Source: Halosegnis longus
GTDB lineage: Archaea; Halobacteriota; Halobacteria; Halobacteriales; Haloarculaceae
NCBI RefSeq assembly: GCF_009663395.1
Contig: NZ_QKNW01000003.1
Location: 62,001 to 126,000, forward strand
Direction of reading: 5' to 3'
Length of the DNA stretch: 64,000 nucleotides
Both the position numbers and the translations under genes were made by a program. Positions within the stretch are counted from its first letter, which is position 1, and each line of letters opens with the position of its first letter. Shown here one piece after another: positions 26,094 through 34,612 of this stretch. The notes beneath the pieces were generated by a model that worked only from the letters and a program-made list of their open reading frames with translations, searched no databases and was not told the DNA's origin.

Positions 26094-27486
26094 GGCTCGG
26101 CCGTTTCTGTCGCACCTGTTCTCGTTCGCTTGCACGTGGTGGGCGCGCAGGCGTGTTGCCCGAATCTTCGACTGTGCGCCGACCGTGCATCCGTGGCCCC
26201 GAGCACGTTCGTATCGCGTACGAACCCTCGCCTGTCGGCGTCACCGACGTTGGCCCTGCATCTCTCGTCCCGCACGGACGCCTGTTCCTCCCTGATCGAA
26301 TGCCCGTCTCCCCCGAAAATGGGAGCGATTACCCCCGATCGATTGTCTGTTACCCCCCAAAATGGGTGGCGGTTGCCTGAGCGACGAGCGTGAGTCGTGA
26401 CTACGGAGACGAAGCTATGGTTGGGCATGGGTCCACCTGAGAGCGCCGTGTGGGCCGACAGTGACTGCCTGCGCGGATCGCCGTCGAGTGGGGCAAACGT
26501 GGGCTTCGAACAGCTGTGCGCGTGGCGTGCGACGAGCGTGGGCCCACGTGATACTGCCCGATCCTGCCGAGCTCACACGACGGGATCTGGGTATCCTTCC
26601 ACCCACCCAGTTCCCACCCACCCGACTGCCGAGCTCGCACGAAGACGCTCCCCCTGCCTCCCATGCTGGCTGGGATCGTCGATCACTCGCAGATTCGTAT
26701 TACCCTCCCACCCTGTCCCACCCACCCCACCCACTGTCCCCGATCAAGCGACGTGGTCCCGAGATGGCTGCGTGGTCCCAACCCCACCAGTTCCCACCCA
26801 CCCACCCGATTCCCACCCACCCCTCACCTGTTCCCAGACCCAGATACGGATTCCCACCCACCCACCCGGTTAGTGATGGTGGCCACTCGGCGATCGTCGA
26901 TCACGACCGGCTCTGGGGCGACGCGCAATTCGGATTGGGGTCCCAGACCCGGATTCGGATTCCCACCCACCCACCCGGTTGCCTCATCACGGGCCCCACT
27001 TTCTCCCCCCACCCACCCTGTCCCCGAACCCGTGCCCCGTCTGTGGATGTCACTCCGCGTCGAGACACACGACACCGTCGAGAAAAACGAATCCCGCCCA
27101 CCCACCCGTTTCCGAACGACGACGAGTCAGCAGACAGGAAACAGAGTCCCACCCACCCACCCGTTTAGGAAGATGACGACACGAGTTGGATGGGCATCCA
27201 TCGTTGGAGTGGACTCCCCATCGATGATGGATGACTCCCTCCCCACGTTGGACCACAGTACAGACGTTCCCCCAAACCAGACCCAGTTGTATACTACAAG
27301 AACGTCCAGACACTAAATACTTTGGGTAACGGCTTCAGTCGTTGGGTAGTTGTCTCCCTACCGTCGTGGAAATACGCTCCCCCTGCTCCCTGGCCTAGCG
27401 AGGGGATCGTTGATACCTGCATATCAACAGACGAGAACAGCTGGTCACCGAGCGAGTCACGTCACTACCGATGGTCGCGCGCCGGC
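26094..27486. other. 1.4-kb non-coding region between convergent genes
   Basis: No acidic, haloarchaeal-type protein frame covers this region; the long frames are Pro/His-rich and follow the repeats. It holds the hairpin GTTCGTATCGCGTACGAAC near 26209, two similar C-tract/AAAATGGG hairpins near 26310 and 26355, the CCCACCC array (listed separately), and a more AT-rich right part with GTATACTACAAG near 27291 and CTAAATACTTTG near 27314. Possible uses are replication origin, packaging site or transcription barrier. Confidence 0.5.
26598..27167 (-). repeat. Array of G-quadruplex-type GGGTGGGTGGGTGGG units
   Basis: On the plus strand, units of the form TTCCCACCCACCCACCC recur at about 26599, 26612, 26703-26741 (variant), 26791, 26809, 26850, 26958, 27003, 27090 and 27146. 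Two units share a longer flank (CAGACCC-GAT-CGGATTCCCACCC, then CGGTT) at ~26836 and ~26944. The minus strand therefore carries GGGTGGGTGGGTGGG, which is an ideal intramolecular quadruplex sequence. Spacing is irregular (13-110 bp), unlike a CRISPR. Confidence 0.75.
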
Positions 27487-28047
27487 TTATCGGACAACGC
27501 CGTTCATCGCTCGGAGCGATGCGTTGGCGATACACTGCACTTCGGTCTCGAGGTTGGCCTCGAGCATCTTCGACTCCGTGATGACGACGGACTCGATGCC
27601 ATCCGGGAGCATGTAGTTGATGACGACGTGGTCGGTGTCGGTCTGTTCGTAGCTCGTGCCAACGTACGCGACCGTCTCGGTGCCATCATCGTGCGTGCGA
27701 CGCTGGTAGGGTGCGACAGTGTCACGGAACTGCTCGGTCTCGGGCAGTGGAAGGTCGACCCCACGGACGACAACGACGGGGACGATTGGCCCGGTGTTGT
27801 CTGGGTGGGGGTCGAGTACGTCCGTCAGGACAGCCGGGTCACTCGAACACTGCTCGAGTGGCAGCTCCTCGGGGTCGACATGTGGTTCGTCGGGGGCACT
27901 CGGCAGGGCCGTGACACTGGTCTCCTCGTCGAGGGTGGAGCTCTCGGGCTGGTCGTCGGGGTCGAGCCCGTCGTATCGAGGGTCACTGGTCGGTCGGCTT
28001 GCACTATTCGTGTCGTCGGTGTCGGTGGAGTCAGGTGTGTCAGTCAT
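27487..28047 (-). CDS. 186-aa hypothetical protein
   Basis: The first ~60 residues are disordered and rich in Asp/Thr/Ser (MTDTPDSTDTDDTNSASRPT). The rest is alpha/beta (GPIVPVVVVRGVDLPLPETE; DHVVINYMLPDGIESVVITE). It is the last gene of the long leftward accessory run. No family recognised. Confidence 0.65.
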   Translation of the reverse strand: MTDTPDSTDTDDTNSASRPTSDPRYDGLDPDDQPESSTLDEETSVTALPSAPDEPHVDPEELPLEQCSSDPAVLTDVLDPHPDNTGPIVPVVVVRGVDLPLPETEQFRDTVAPYQRRTHDDGTETVAYVGTSYEQTDTDHVVINYMLPDGIESVVITESKMLEANLETEVQCIANASLRAMNGVVR

Positions 28048-28058
28048 TACAGGTGGTG

Positions 28059-28289
28059 TTATCGCTCGGTGACGGAGAGCATGAAGCTACCGTTGATATG
28101 CATATCGCGGAACTCGAACCGTCTGAGTGTTGACTCCGGATTCAGATAGCCAGGCAACTCGGTGCCCTTCATCCGCAGAATATCGCGATCGCTGTACTCA
28201 TCATCGACGGTGAAGGCACTGGAGACACCGTCGGTGTTCTTCGCTGATGCGACGAGACGCTCGAAATTGGAGTCAGTGAGTGTCGTCAT
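28059..28289 (-). CDS. 76-aa hypothetical protein
   Basis: Starts MTTLTDSNFERLVASAKNTD. Small alpha/beta protein with FRDMHINGSFMLSVTER at the end. Close spacing (11 bp) to the next gene indicates an operon. Function unknown. Confidence 0.6.
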   Translation of the reverse strand: MTTLTDSNFERLVASAKNTDGVSSAFTVDDEYSDRDILRMKGTELPGYLNPESTLRRFEFRDMHINGSFMLSVTER

Positions 28290-28373
28290 TGGTGGTGGTG
28301 TACTGCTGTGGAATCACTTGATGCAACATCTGGTAGTGGGACGCACGCTACTAGAATCTGGCGACAGTGCGTC

Positions 28374-28895
28374 TCACCCATCAAGGCCGTACAGTGAGGA
28401 GACCTGCTTGGTCTCTGCAAGTAGCCGGCGCGCTCGGTCTGGATTCTGTTCGGCGATCCGCTCGAGTCGCGTTCGGAGGAGCTCCCGATAGACGGCATCG
28501 AGGACGTCCTTGTCGACGGCGTAGCGCCCCAGGCTTCGCATCATCACGCCATGGATGGAGCCCATCGGCTCGAGTGCATCCTCGACGTGCTCGATGATGT
28601 AGTCTTCCGGCGTGCCGAGCTTGACGTGATCGCGCTGCATCATCCCACTCCCGCGCTTCTTCGGCCGGTAGCAGCGTCGGTACCAGTACCGGGCTGCATC
28701 GGATTCGAGCTCGTCGTAGCGCGGTTGGCCATGATTCTCCCAGTTGGTCTGCTGCTTGGGCGTCCACTCCGGGTCCGGGACCGGATACGGCGTTGGCCCG
28801 TCGTCGGCGGTGTACTGCGATTCGCTGATGGTCGTCAGGTCGATACGATCGTCGTCGGTGAGAGTGTCGCCACTCTCGGCTGGTGTGTTAGACAT
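28374..28895 (-). CDS. 173-aa hypothetical protein
   Basis: Disordered acidic N-terminus, then WTPKQQTNWENHGQPRYDEL and a basic YRRCYRPKKRGSGMMQRDHV segment, followed by a helical C-terminal half. The basic patch could contact nucleic acid. No family recognised. Confidence 0.65.
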   Translation of the reverse strand: MSNTPAESGDTLTDDDRIDLTTISESQYTADDGPTPYPVPDPEWTPKQQTNWENHGQPRYDELESDAARYWYRRCYRPKKRGSGMMQRDHVKLGTPEDYIIEHVEDALEPMGSIHGVMMRSLGRYAVDKDVLDAVYRELLRTRLERIAEQNPDRARRLLAETKQVSSLYGLDG

Positions 28896-28937
28896 GTGAA
28901 GTCAGGGTGTCGTCAGTTGGTTCGCACGCGTATGCGA

Positions 28938-29828
28938 CTATTCAGCCGGCTCTGTTGGTGCTACGTCGATGACATCCGATGGGCGCGGTGCTTCCGGAAT
29001 GACGAACACGTCGGTGTCAAGTGTGTCATTATCTGTTGCTCCAACAACCGTTGTCTCATCGGTGACTTTCCCGATGGCATTCTGTGTTGCATTCTTGAGC
29101 TCAGTTTGCTCCCCGCTGGCGCCTGTCAGATACACCGTCCGCTGTATCTCACCAGCAGCATCTCTGTGCCGTTCAACTCGCAGTGTCCCGGGCACTTCAT
29201 AGACGAAATCAGCCCATGATTCGCCATCACGGTGTGTCACTGCTCCGTAATACGAATCCTTCGGCGTGAGCGTCAGTCCACAGACACACGCTTCGATCGC
29301 TTGGACATAATCGACCGGTGCATCATCGACTGCAACCCACAACCAGTCGTTTGGGCCCTGCTTGTGAGGGAACAGTTGTTCGATGATGTCACGCTCGACA
29401 TAGCTTGGTGCTGATTCTGTTGCGTGATGGTCAATATCAAAATCGATGAGATACTCTGCGACACGCACTTCCCGTGGTGTCGGGGGCGTTGTCCATGCGA
29501 TCGACATCGTTGCCGATGAATCGATCGCTGCATAGCCTGTCGTTTCGCGCACAGTGATGAAGTTCACATCCTCATCGCTTGCAAGCTCGTTCTCACCGCT
29601 GTACTGTGTGACGTCCTGGAGGATTCGGTCATGGCCAACGCCCTGGTGAATCCTGCTATGCGCGCCGGTCGTTGTAATCGGCATTCGTCTGAGCTTCGGA
29701 GCATCGACGCCACCACGACGCCGGTGCTCTGTTCCCTGCACTCCGATATCGACCAAGATCGCATCGCGATACTCTGTGAGATACGTTGTAAATTCGTCTC
29801 TCCCGATTCTGCTGGTGCTATCTGTCAT
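28938..29828 (-). CDS. 296-aa hypothetical protein
   Basis: An acidic alpha/beta protein. It includes VREVRVAEYLIDFD-like strands (PTPREVRVAEYLIDFDIDHH), DWLWVAVDDAPVDYVQAIEA and a C-terminal acidic tail. Its codon use is slightly less GC-biased than the neighbouring genes. No family recognised. Confidence 0.65.
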   Translation of the reverse strand: MTDSTSRIGRDEFTTYLTEYRDAILVDIGVQGTEHRRRGGVDAPKLRRMPITTTGAHSRIHQGVGHDRILQDVTQYSGENELASDEDVNFITVRETTGYAAIDSSATMSIAWTTPPTPREVRVAEYLIDFDIDHHATESAPSYVERDIIEQLFPHKQGPNDWLWVAVDDAPVDYVQAIEACVCGLTLTPKDSYYGAVTHRDGESWADFVYEVPGTLRVERHRDAAGEIQRTVYLTGASGEQTELKNATQNAIGKVTDETTVVGATDNDTLDTDVFVIPEAPRPSDVIDVAPTEPAE

Positions 29829-29868
29829 TGGTTGTAACTACCTCATTGTTGCTGCGAAGAAGCTCTAC

Positions 29869-29887
29869 GTAGGGGCCGATCCCCTAC
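29869..29887 (-). terminator. Strong hairpin between two leftward genes
   Basis: GTAGGGG/CCCCTAC with a 5-nt loop, about 95 bp after the stop of the 73-aa gene and 40 bp before the start of the 296-aa gene. It may end the upstream message or shape the leader of the next. Confidence 0.4.
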
Positions 29888-29979
29888 AGAGTTCGTCTGT
29901 AACAGGCTGTGTGTCAGCCCATATCCACTTCAAGTTATGGGTCACGCTGGTCACGACATGCATTTCAGGAATTCGGACA

Positions 29980-30201
29980 TTATGGCATCCCGCCAGCGAC
30001 GAGCCAGTTCACGTTCGTCCCGTTCACCTGGACGTCAACAGAGCCGTCACTGTGGACGATCGTGTCATGTGTCACGCTGTTACTGATGCCCTCGCCGGGT
30101 GCGAACCCACCGAAGTCACAGAAGTACGCACTGTCGTCGCTGTCCACGACCGTGTCACTCGCCTGTTCGAACTGGCTGAACTCGATCTCCTGTGTGCTCA
30201 T
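29980..30201 (-). CDS. 73-aa hypothetical protein
   Basis: MSTQEIEFSQFEQASDTVVD then beta strands to the end (TIVHSDGSVDVQVNGTNVNW). Its start overlaps the stop of a 43-aa gene by 4 nt. Function unknown. Confidence 0.6.
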   Translation of the reverse strand: MSTQEIEFSQFEQASDTVVDSDDSAYFCDFGGFAPGEGISNSVTHDTIVHSDGSVDVQVNGTNVNWLVAGGMP

Positions 30202-30329
30202 TGTATATCCTCACAGTATTCGTCGAGGATCTCGTATGCATCATCGACGGCCACCCATGGGTCGGTGGTCTCTGGATCGAGTGCTTCACTGAGGAGCGAG
30301 CGGGCCTTCTGGATATCTCCATTGCTCAT
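30198..30329 (-). CDS. 43-aa hypothetical protein
   Basis: MSNGDIQKARSLLSEALDPE ... WVAVDDAYEILDEYCEDIQ: a short acidic helical protein. Both ends overlap neighbouring genes by 4 nt, supporting translation. Confidence 0.6.
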   Translation of the reverse strand: MSNGDIQKARSLLSEALDPETTDPWVAVDDAYEILDEYCEDIQ

Positions 30330-30601
30330 TGTCGGATCACGTAGTGGATGTTGTCTCGCTCATCGTGCTCGTAGAGGAACTCGACGTCGCTCATCTCGAG
30401 GATGCCACGGAGCTGCTCACCTGGCTCGATGAGCTCGTACTCTTGGGCGATGGCGTGCTCCCATGGCATCGTGCTTGTGACGGCACTGTCGACCTCCGTC
30501 TCCACGATGGCAGACGGGATGAGCCCGAGATCATCGAGGAATTCGTCGAGCTGGTCACTGTCTGGGTTGAACGTCCGGATGGTACAGGTTTCGTATGTCA
30601 T
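30326..30601 (-). CDS. 91-aa hypothetical protein
   Basis: MTYETCTIRTFNPDSDQLDE, then a helix and beta strands ending FLYEHDERDNIHYVIRQ. 4-nt overlaps at both ends place it in the same operon. Function unknown. Confidence 0.65.
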   Translation of the reverse strand: MTYETCTIRTFNPDSDQLDEFLDDLGLIPSAIVETEVDSAVTSTMPWEHAIAQEYELIEPGEQLRGILEMSDVEFLYEHDERDNIHYVIRQ

Positions 30602-30717
30602 GAATATGGTTTGTTCGCAACGAGTTGTCTCACCGTCTCGAGGACGGGCTGCTCACGCGGGGCACGAATGATCGCTTCCCGCAGTTCGGCTTCCGTGATA
30701 TGTCCGTATCTGCTCAT
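30598..30717 (-). CDS. 39-aa helical peptide
   Basis: MSRYGHITEAELREAIIRAP then REQPVLETVRQLVANKPYS. The start at 30717 is chosen because the upstream extension is basic and not protein-like. Overlaps the next gene by 4 nt. Confidence 0.5.
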   Translation of the reverse strand: MSRYGHITEAELREAIIRAPREQPVLETVRQLVANKPYS

Positions 30718-30761
30718 GTTTCGAGAGAATCCTCGCCCGTCAGGGGTCATCGGGAGCTGGA

Positions 30762-31580
30762 TCAGGTGTGCAACGTGATGTACACGTCTTCCTGCATGTC
30801 CGGGTCGATGCAGAGCCGACACTCACCGCACTTGATGTCCGAGCCCTCCATGTCGTACGGGCACTGGATGCCGTCTTCCGGAATGTCGTCGACCGTCGGG
30901 ACGGCGTCGTACTGCCGATCAGCGCCCTCGACCCACTCGTTGGAGGCGTTGATCGTCACATCGGGGGCTTCAGACCAGTCGAGCCCGCTCGATGCCGTGT
31001 ACAGATACACTGGCACATCGAGCTCGTCAGCGATGTACTGGATATCGCGGACATCCTGCTGGGTCCGAATGTCACCCGACTCCGAGAGGCGAAGGGCCGT
31101 AATCTCGTGCTGCTTTCGCTCGAACGTCCGCTGGAGCGCACGCGTGAACAGATACAGGTCACTCTCTTTCCAGAGTAGCTCCTGGCGTCGGCGCTTCGGC
31201 AGCGCCATCGGTGCGTATCCACCTTCGCCCTCTGCGTTGTACGCGTAGCAGTCGTCAGCATCGACCTGACACTCCGTCTCGCCAAGATGCGGACAGTCCG
31301 TTGCCGACCCGAGGTTGAAAATCGCGACCTCTTTGGCGATCTTCGTGTTGCCGAAGTCGATGTGGTCAGGCCAGAAGTCGTCTGGCTTGGCCATCAACAG
31401 TCGTGAGTAGTCTTCGACCGTCGTCGCCTCCTGGAGGCCATCGATGACCGACGCTGCGCCCCACACACTGTATGGGTCGAAGTCGTAGTCAGCCGGGTCT
31501 GGCGCGCCCGGGAGTTGCGTATCGATACTGCTGGAGCTACTGCTGGAATCACTGATGCTCATGGAAAACTGGGGTGTCAT
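30762..31580 (-). CDS. GP88-like protein
   Basis: A 272-aa protein. The pattern NTKIAKEVAIFNLGSATDCP, CQVDADDCYAYNAEG, RLSESGDIRTQQDV, VPVYLYTASS and the C-terminal CPYD...CGECRLC match the phage GP88 family (PF17338), whose members have conserved Cys residues at both ends that may bind metal. Function of the family is unknown. The ATG at 31580 has the GTCGC context; ATG at residue 7 is an alternative start. A poly-Ser stretch follows the start. Confidence 0.6.
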   Translation of the reverse strand: MTPQFSMSISDSSSSSSSIDTQLPGAPDPADYDFDPYSVWGAASVIDGLQEATTVEDYSRLLMAKPDDFWPDHIDFGNTKIAKEVAIFNLGSATDCPHLGETECQVDADDCYAYNAEGEGGYAPMALPKRRRQELLWKESDLYLFTRALQRTFERKQHEITALRLSESGDIRTQQDVRDIQYIADELDVPVYLYTASSGLDWSEAPDVTINASNEWVEGADRQYDAVPTVDDIPEDGIQCPYDMEGSDIKCGECRLCIDPDMQEDVYITLHT

Positions 31581-31608
31581 GCGACGGTACGCGACCTGCC
31601 TGTCGCGC

Positions 31609-31627
31609 CCGGACCTCGCGAGTCCGG
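31609..31627 (-). terminator. Hairpin upstream of the GP88-like gene
   Basis: CCGGAC/GTCCGG with a 7-nt loop, just after the stop of the 101-aa gene at 31644 and ~30 bp before the GP88-like start. Likely end of the upstream message. Confidence 0.35.
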
Positions 31628-31643
31628 TCTGTGTATTGGTGCT

Positions 31644-31949
31644 CTAGAGGCCGTCTGGCGTCGTCAGATCGAACGTTGGCGAATCTGGGTAGTCGTCAGA
31701 TTGCCAGCCGTATTCTGGCAGGTACTGCATCTTGCAGATGACAAGATCGACAGCATAGATATCGCCATCTGCTTGCCCACCTTTGGGTAACATTTGTACC
31801 TCGAGTGGATTGTCGTACAGCTCTGACTGAATCGCATCGTACAGCCATCTCGCCTGTTCGTGGTCGGCGACGCGGACCCAGAGCCCTGTCGACGATTGGT
31901 AGATTGCGTCGATGATTCGCTCAAGCTGTGAATCGCTGATATCGTTCAT
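31644..31949 (-). CDS. 101-aa hypothetical protein
   Basis: MNDISDSQLERIIDAIYQSS, then GLWVRVADHEQARWLYDAIQ and LEVQMLPKGG. Its layout (short helix, W-V-R-V strand, YDAI helix) resembles the 110-aa protein at 32678-33010 (LVTLIEDLLGDGGHRFRFGD...EEAAGFMHWLG), so they may be distant paralogues. Upstream ATGs at 31976 and 31997 are alternative starts. Confidence 0.55.
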   Translation of the reverse strand: MNDISDSQLERIIDAIYQSSTGLWVRVADHEQARWLYDAIQSELYDNPLEVQMLPKGGQADGDIYAVDLVICKMQYLPEYGWQSDDYPDSPTFDLTTPDGL

Positions 31950-32044
31950 TGAAATTGGTGATGCGCCGGTGGCCATATCATCATTGTAGCCTACCAACGT
32001 ATGTTATTCTTGTGGCTTCGCCTACCACGAATCCGTCTGCCAAC

Positions 32045-32515
32045 TCACGCCGTGAACTTCGTCAGCGCGTCGTGGTTCATCCGATCTTCGGGGTCAGTCG
32101 TCGACAGGACGATCTCGAAGGCAGTATCGTCATCGTTCGTCTCCTTGAACCGGGCACCGTCGAGGCGGACATAGCGCGTGAAGACGCCGTTCTCGCCCAA
32201 CGATTTCGCTTCGTCTGGTGCATCGGCTGCACGTGATGATACACGGCCCATCTCACGACTCTCCGTGTCGAAGGCAGGGTAGAGATACGTCGGTGGCGAG
32301 TGCAGGTACCTGTCTGGGTCGCCGTTGTTGAACTGTTGGGACTGGACGTATCGGATGTACTCCGTTGGTCCGTCGTACTCCCATATTGCCTCCTGAGCCT
32401 CACGCTCGGTGAATTCGAGCGAGACCATCCCATCATCCGTCATGATGAGGAAGATTGACTCCGGCAACTGGACTTCGTCGTACCCGACTGCACGGGCATC
32501 ATCATACCAGCTCAT
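32045..32515 (-). CDS. 156-aa hypothetical protein
   Basis: MSWYDDARAVGYDEVQLPES, FLIMTDDGMVSLEFTEREAQ; alpha/beta with a variable middle. 4-nt overlap with the 57-aa gene upstream. Function unknown. Confidence 0.65.
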   Translation of the reverse strand: MSWYDDARAVGYDEVQLPESIFLIMTDDGMVSLEFTEREAQEAIWEYDGPTEYIRYVQSQQFNNGDPDRYLHSPPTYLYPAFDTESREMGRVSSRAADAPDEAKSLGENGVFTRYVRLDGARFKETNDDDTAFEIVLSTTDPEDRMNHDALTKFTA

Positions 32516-32685
32516 TCCTCCACCCGAACCACGTCGTAACTGCCGTCGCCGTTCGACTCGACGGTGTACATGCCCTCTTCGAGCTTGCTCGTGAGCCAGT
32601 CGATGTCGCCGTACTCGGCGTCCTCGGTTAGTTCAAGCGTCGCGACCACGGTCTCGTCGACGTCTGTTGGTGTCGTGTCACTCAT
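32512..32685 (-). CDS. 57-aa acidic hypothetical protein
   Basis: MSDTTPTDVDETVVATLELT followed by a helix (WLTSKLEEG) and a strand (MYTVESNGDGSYDVVRVEE). Overlaps both neighbours. Function unknown. Confidence 0.55.
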   Translation of the reverse strand: MSDTTPTDVDETVVATLELTEDAEYGDIDWLTSKLEEGMYTVESNGDGSYDVVRVEE

Positions 32686-33010
32686 TGATCTCACCGCCAA
32701 AGTCGTCCATCGAGGTCACCCGGAAGTCGATCGACGGGGTTTCTGAAATGTCTTCGGAGTACCAGTTGCCGTCATCACGGTTGTACATGATGCTGCGTAC
32801 CGTCACGTCCCAGCACTTCACTTCGGGCAAGTCGTGGACCGTTCGTGGGATGCACTCCAGGTGGAGCGTCCACCCGTCGAGTGAGCCGAGCCAGTGCATG
32901 AAGCCTGCAGCCTCCTCCTGGTCGCCGAAGCGGAACCGGTGTCCACCGTCGCCAAGCAGGTCTTCAATGAGCGTTACGAGCGTCTCGTCGATGTCGATGA
33001 TGTCTGTCAT
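32678..33010 (-). CDS. 110-aa hypothetical protein
   Basis: MTDIIDIDETLVTLIEDLLG, FRFGDQEEAAGFMHWLGSLD, ending in acidic strands. Resembles the 101-aa protein at 31644 in layout and length. Start at 33010 preferred; 33031 possible. Confidence 0.6.
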   Translation of the reverse strand: MTDIIDIDETLVTLIEDLLGDGGHRFRFGDQEEAAGFMHWLGSLDGWTLHLECIPRTVHDLPEVKCWDVTVRSIMYNRDDGNWYSEDISETPSIDFRVTSMDDFGGEINE

Positions 33011-33017
33011 GATGTCG

Positions 33018-33467
33018 TTAGTCCCAGTCACACTGGGGCGTCAGGCGCTTGTGTCTCGGTACTTCGATGCTGACGTTCGAGCCGATCTTCGTCAGTTCGC
33101 CCCCATCGTCCGAGTAGCGGGCGAGGAATCGGTAGGTGTCACTGACGCCGAATGTCTCTTCAGCGTCGACGGTCATCCCATCGATCTCGATCGTCTCCTG
33201 GAAGAAGCGTGGTGTCGCGAGGATGTATCGCTCCTCGGGCTTGTTATCCCGATGGAATAACAGATGCACGTTCTCCGGCCCAGGGTCCGTTGGGGCCGGC
33301 ACCCACGAGGTGGCTCGCAGGTTGATCGTTGCACGACCGTCGCCGAACTCCTCGACGGCAGCCGTTCCGTATGGCTTGAAGTGCGCTTCACACAGTTGGC
33401 CGTCAGTGAGCTCCTGGATGCCCTGAAGGATCACTGCCGTCGAGCACGGAATCGTGTCGTACTTCAT
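33018..33467 (-). CDS. 149-aa hypothetical protein
   Basis: MKYDTIPCSTAVILQGIQEL, then beta-rich (ATINLRATSWVPAP; HLLFHRDNKPEERYILATPR). Start overlaps the upstream stop by 4 nt. No family recognised. Confidence 0.65.
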   Translation of the reverse strand: MKYDTIPCSTAVILQGIQELTDGQLCEAHFKPYGTAAVEEFGDGRATINLRATSWVPAPTDPGPENVHLLFHRDNKPEERYILATPRFFQETIEIDGMTVDAEETFGVSDTYRFLARYSDDGGELTKIGSNVSIEVPRHKRLTPQCDWD

Positions 33468-33901
33468 TCGCGACTGCCTCTGGCTATTCGTGGACCGGGC
33501 ACGGTGAGCTCGATATCCATCGGTTCACGCGACTCGTACTCGCAGTAGTCTTCGGTCGGATACAGCTCCATGTAGCCACACTCTTCGCCGAACGAGTCGC
33601 GTGACTTGATGAGCCACGGCGTGTAGCCGAGCTCGAGGGCGAGCACGATGATCATGGGGTCGACGCGGTCCGTCGACGTGGTCTTCAGCTGGATCATCCC
33701 AGTCGACCAGTGGTCACAGAAGGCCGTTCGGACCGACGGGTGCTCGTTGAGGCGCTCAACGACGCGCTCCGTCTCCCCGTCCAACACGTAGCCCTGCTTG
33801 TCGATCGAGTGGTCCGTCTCGTATGGAATGTCTTGGGGACCGCCGATGTGTCGTCTGGCGCGCGATACTGCCTGTTCAACGTCGTTGATGTCGGTGGACA
33901 T
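33464..33901 (-). CDS. 145-aa hypothetical protein
   Basis: MSTDINDVEQAVSRARRHIG, then an alpha/beta unit (RVVERLNEHPSVRTAFCDHW; MIIVLALELGYTPWLIKSRD). No family recognised. Adjacent to the 110-aa gene at 33903. Confidence 0.65.
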   Translation of the reverse strand: MSTDINDVEQAVSRARRHIGGPQDIPYETDHSIDKQGYVLDGETERVVERLNEHPSVRTAFCDHWSTGMIQLKTTSTDRVDPMIIVLALELGYTPWLIKSRDSFGEECGYMELYPTEDYCEYESREPMDIELTVPGPRIARGSRE

Positions 33902-33902
33902 G

Positions 33903-34235
33903 TTAGATCAGGTCGTATTCGTCTCGCAGCTCCTTGTTCAGGTCCTGGCGGTAGACGGTGTAGCCCATCACGCGGATGACTTCCTGCCAGCTCGCACTGT
34001 CATCGACCAGGTGCTTCCACTCGTACGGTTCCGAGTCGGAGTGCTCGATCGCCGAGATCGCTTCATGATGGTACATCGCCACTCGGGAGCTGTCCGATTC
34101 TTCATGGACGAGCTCGCCGACCTCCGCGACAGCCGGGTCGTCTTCGACCGCTCTCGCGATCTCTTCTGCACTCGTCTCGATGCGGTCGTAGTAGTCACTT
34201 CGCGATTCGATGTTGGGGTTGTAGGCTTGACTCAT
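33903..34235 (-). CDS. 110-aa acidic helical protein
   Basis: MSQAYNPNIESRSDYYDRIE with helices rich in Glu and Ala (AEEIARAVEDDPAVAEVGEL) and a Tyr/Arg C-terminus. The upstream region has CGCGTTTCCGTAACAATTTAC (minus strand), a possible promoter. Function unknown. Confidence 0.6.
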   Translation of the reverse strand: MSQAYNPNIESRSDYYDRIETSAEEIARAVEDDPAVAEVGELVHEESDSSRVAMYHHEAISAIEHSDSEPYEWKHLVDDSASWQEVIRVMGYTVYRQDLNKELRDEYDLI

Positions 34236-34278
34236 GGTTGTGTGTATGGCCGGTGTAGTAAATTGTTACGGAAACGCG

Positions 34279-34410
34279 TTACGATGCTGCTTCGAAGTTC
34301 TGTGGGAACATCGCACAGCAGCCCGGGCAGACCTGTCCGCCAGGTGGCATCGACTGTAGCGTTTGTCTGGACTCTCGATTCCCGCAGTTCAGGCAAATCA
34401 TGTCTGTCAT
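34279..34410 (-). CDS. 43-aa zinc-ribbon microprotein downstream of structured repeat 1
   Basis: MTDMICLNCGNRESRQTLQS ... VCPGCCAMF: two Cys pairs (C-x2-C) 20 residues apart, a zinc ribbon. The start is preceded by a hairpin CAGCAG/CTGCTG that abuts GGAG, 11 nt before the ATG; the same hairpin-RBS block precedes the gene at 45555. Expression may depend on the structured repeat upstream. Confidence 0.65.
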   Translation of the reverse strand: MTDMICLNCGNRESRQTLQSMPPGGQVCPGCCAMFPQNFEAAS

Positions 34411-34430
34411 GGTATCACTCCAGCAGCTTC

Positions 34431-34612
34431 CACTGCTGACTTCACCCGATCGCGACGCAGACCAGCGGAGTAACCTCTCGCGTCCGAGCGGAGCGAGGAC
34501 CGACGGGGTTACCCGCTGGGGTGCGACGCGCGGTCCGTCGTCTGTGAGTACAGCGAACAGACGTCGGTCGAGGCGACTAGTCGCCGAAGTTTGTTCGTAC
34601 AAGATACGAACG
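34431..34612 (-). repeat. Structured intergenic repeat, copy 1
   Basis: One of six copies of a ~180-bp element. Stems: ACCAGCGG...CCGCTGGGGT with GTAACC...GGTTAC, CGTCTGT/ACAGACG (34539-34545 with 34557-34563), and GGCGAC/GTCGCC. An extra hairpin GTTCGTA...TACGAAC follows at its right end. It starts directly after the stop of the 184-aa gene (34613) on the minus strand and ends ~20 nt before the 43-aa gene. Confidence 0.85.

Noticed and set aside
26598-27167. CRISPR array
   Set aside because: Units are short, C-tract based, irregularly spaced and not palindromic, with no cas genes; a quadruplex array explains them better.
26123-27316. Several long plus-strand frames over the CCCACCC region (for example 26461-27168)
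   Set aside because: They are Pro/His/Arg-rich, follow the repeat units, overlap each other and have none of the acidic character of real genes here.
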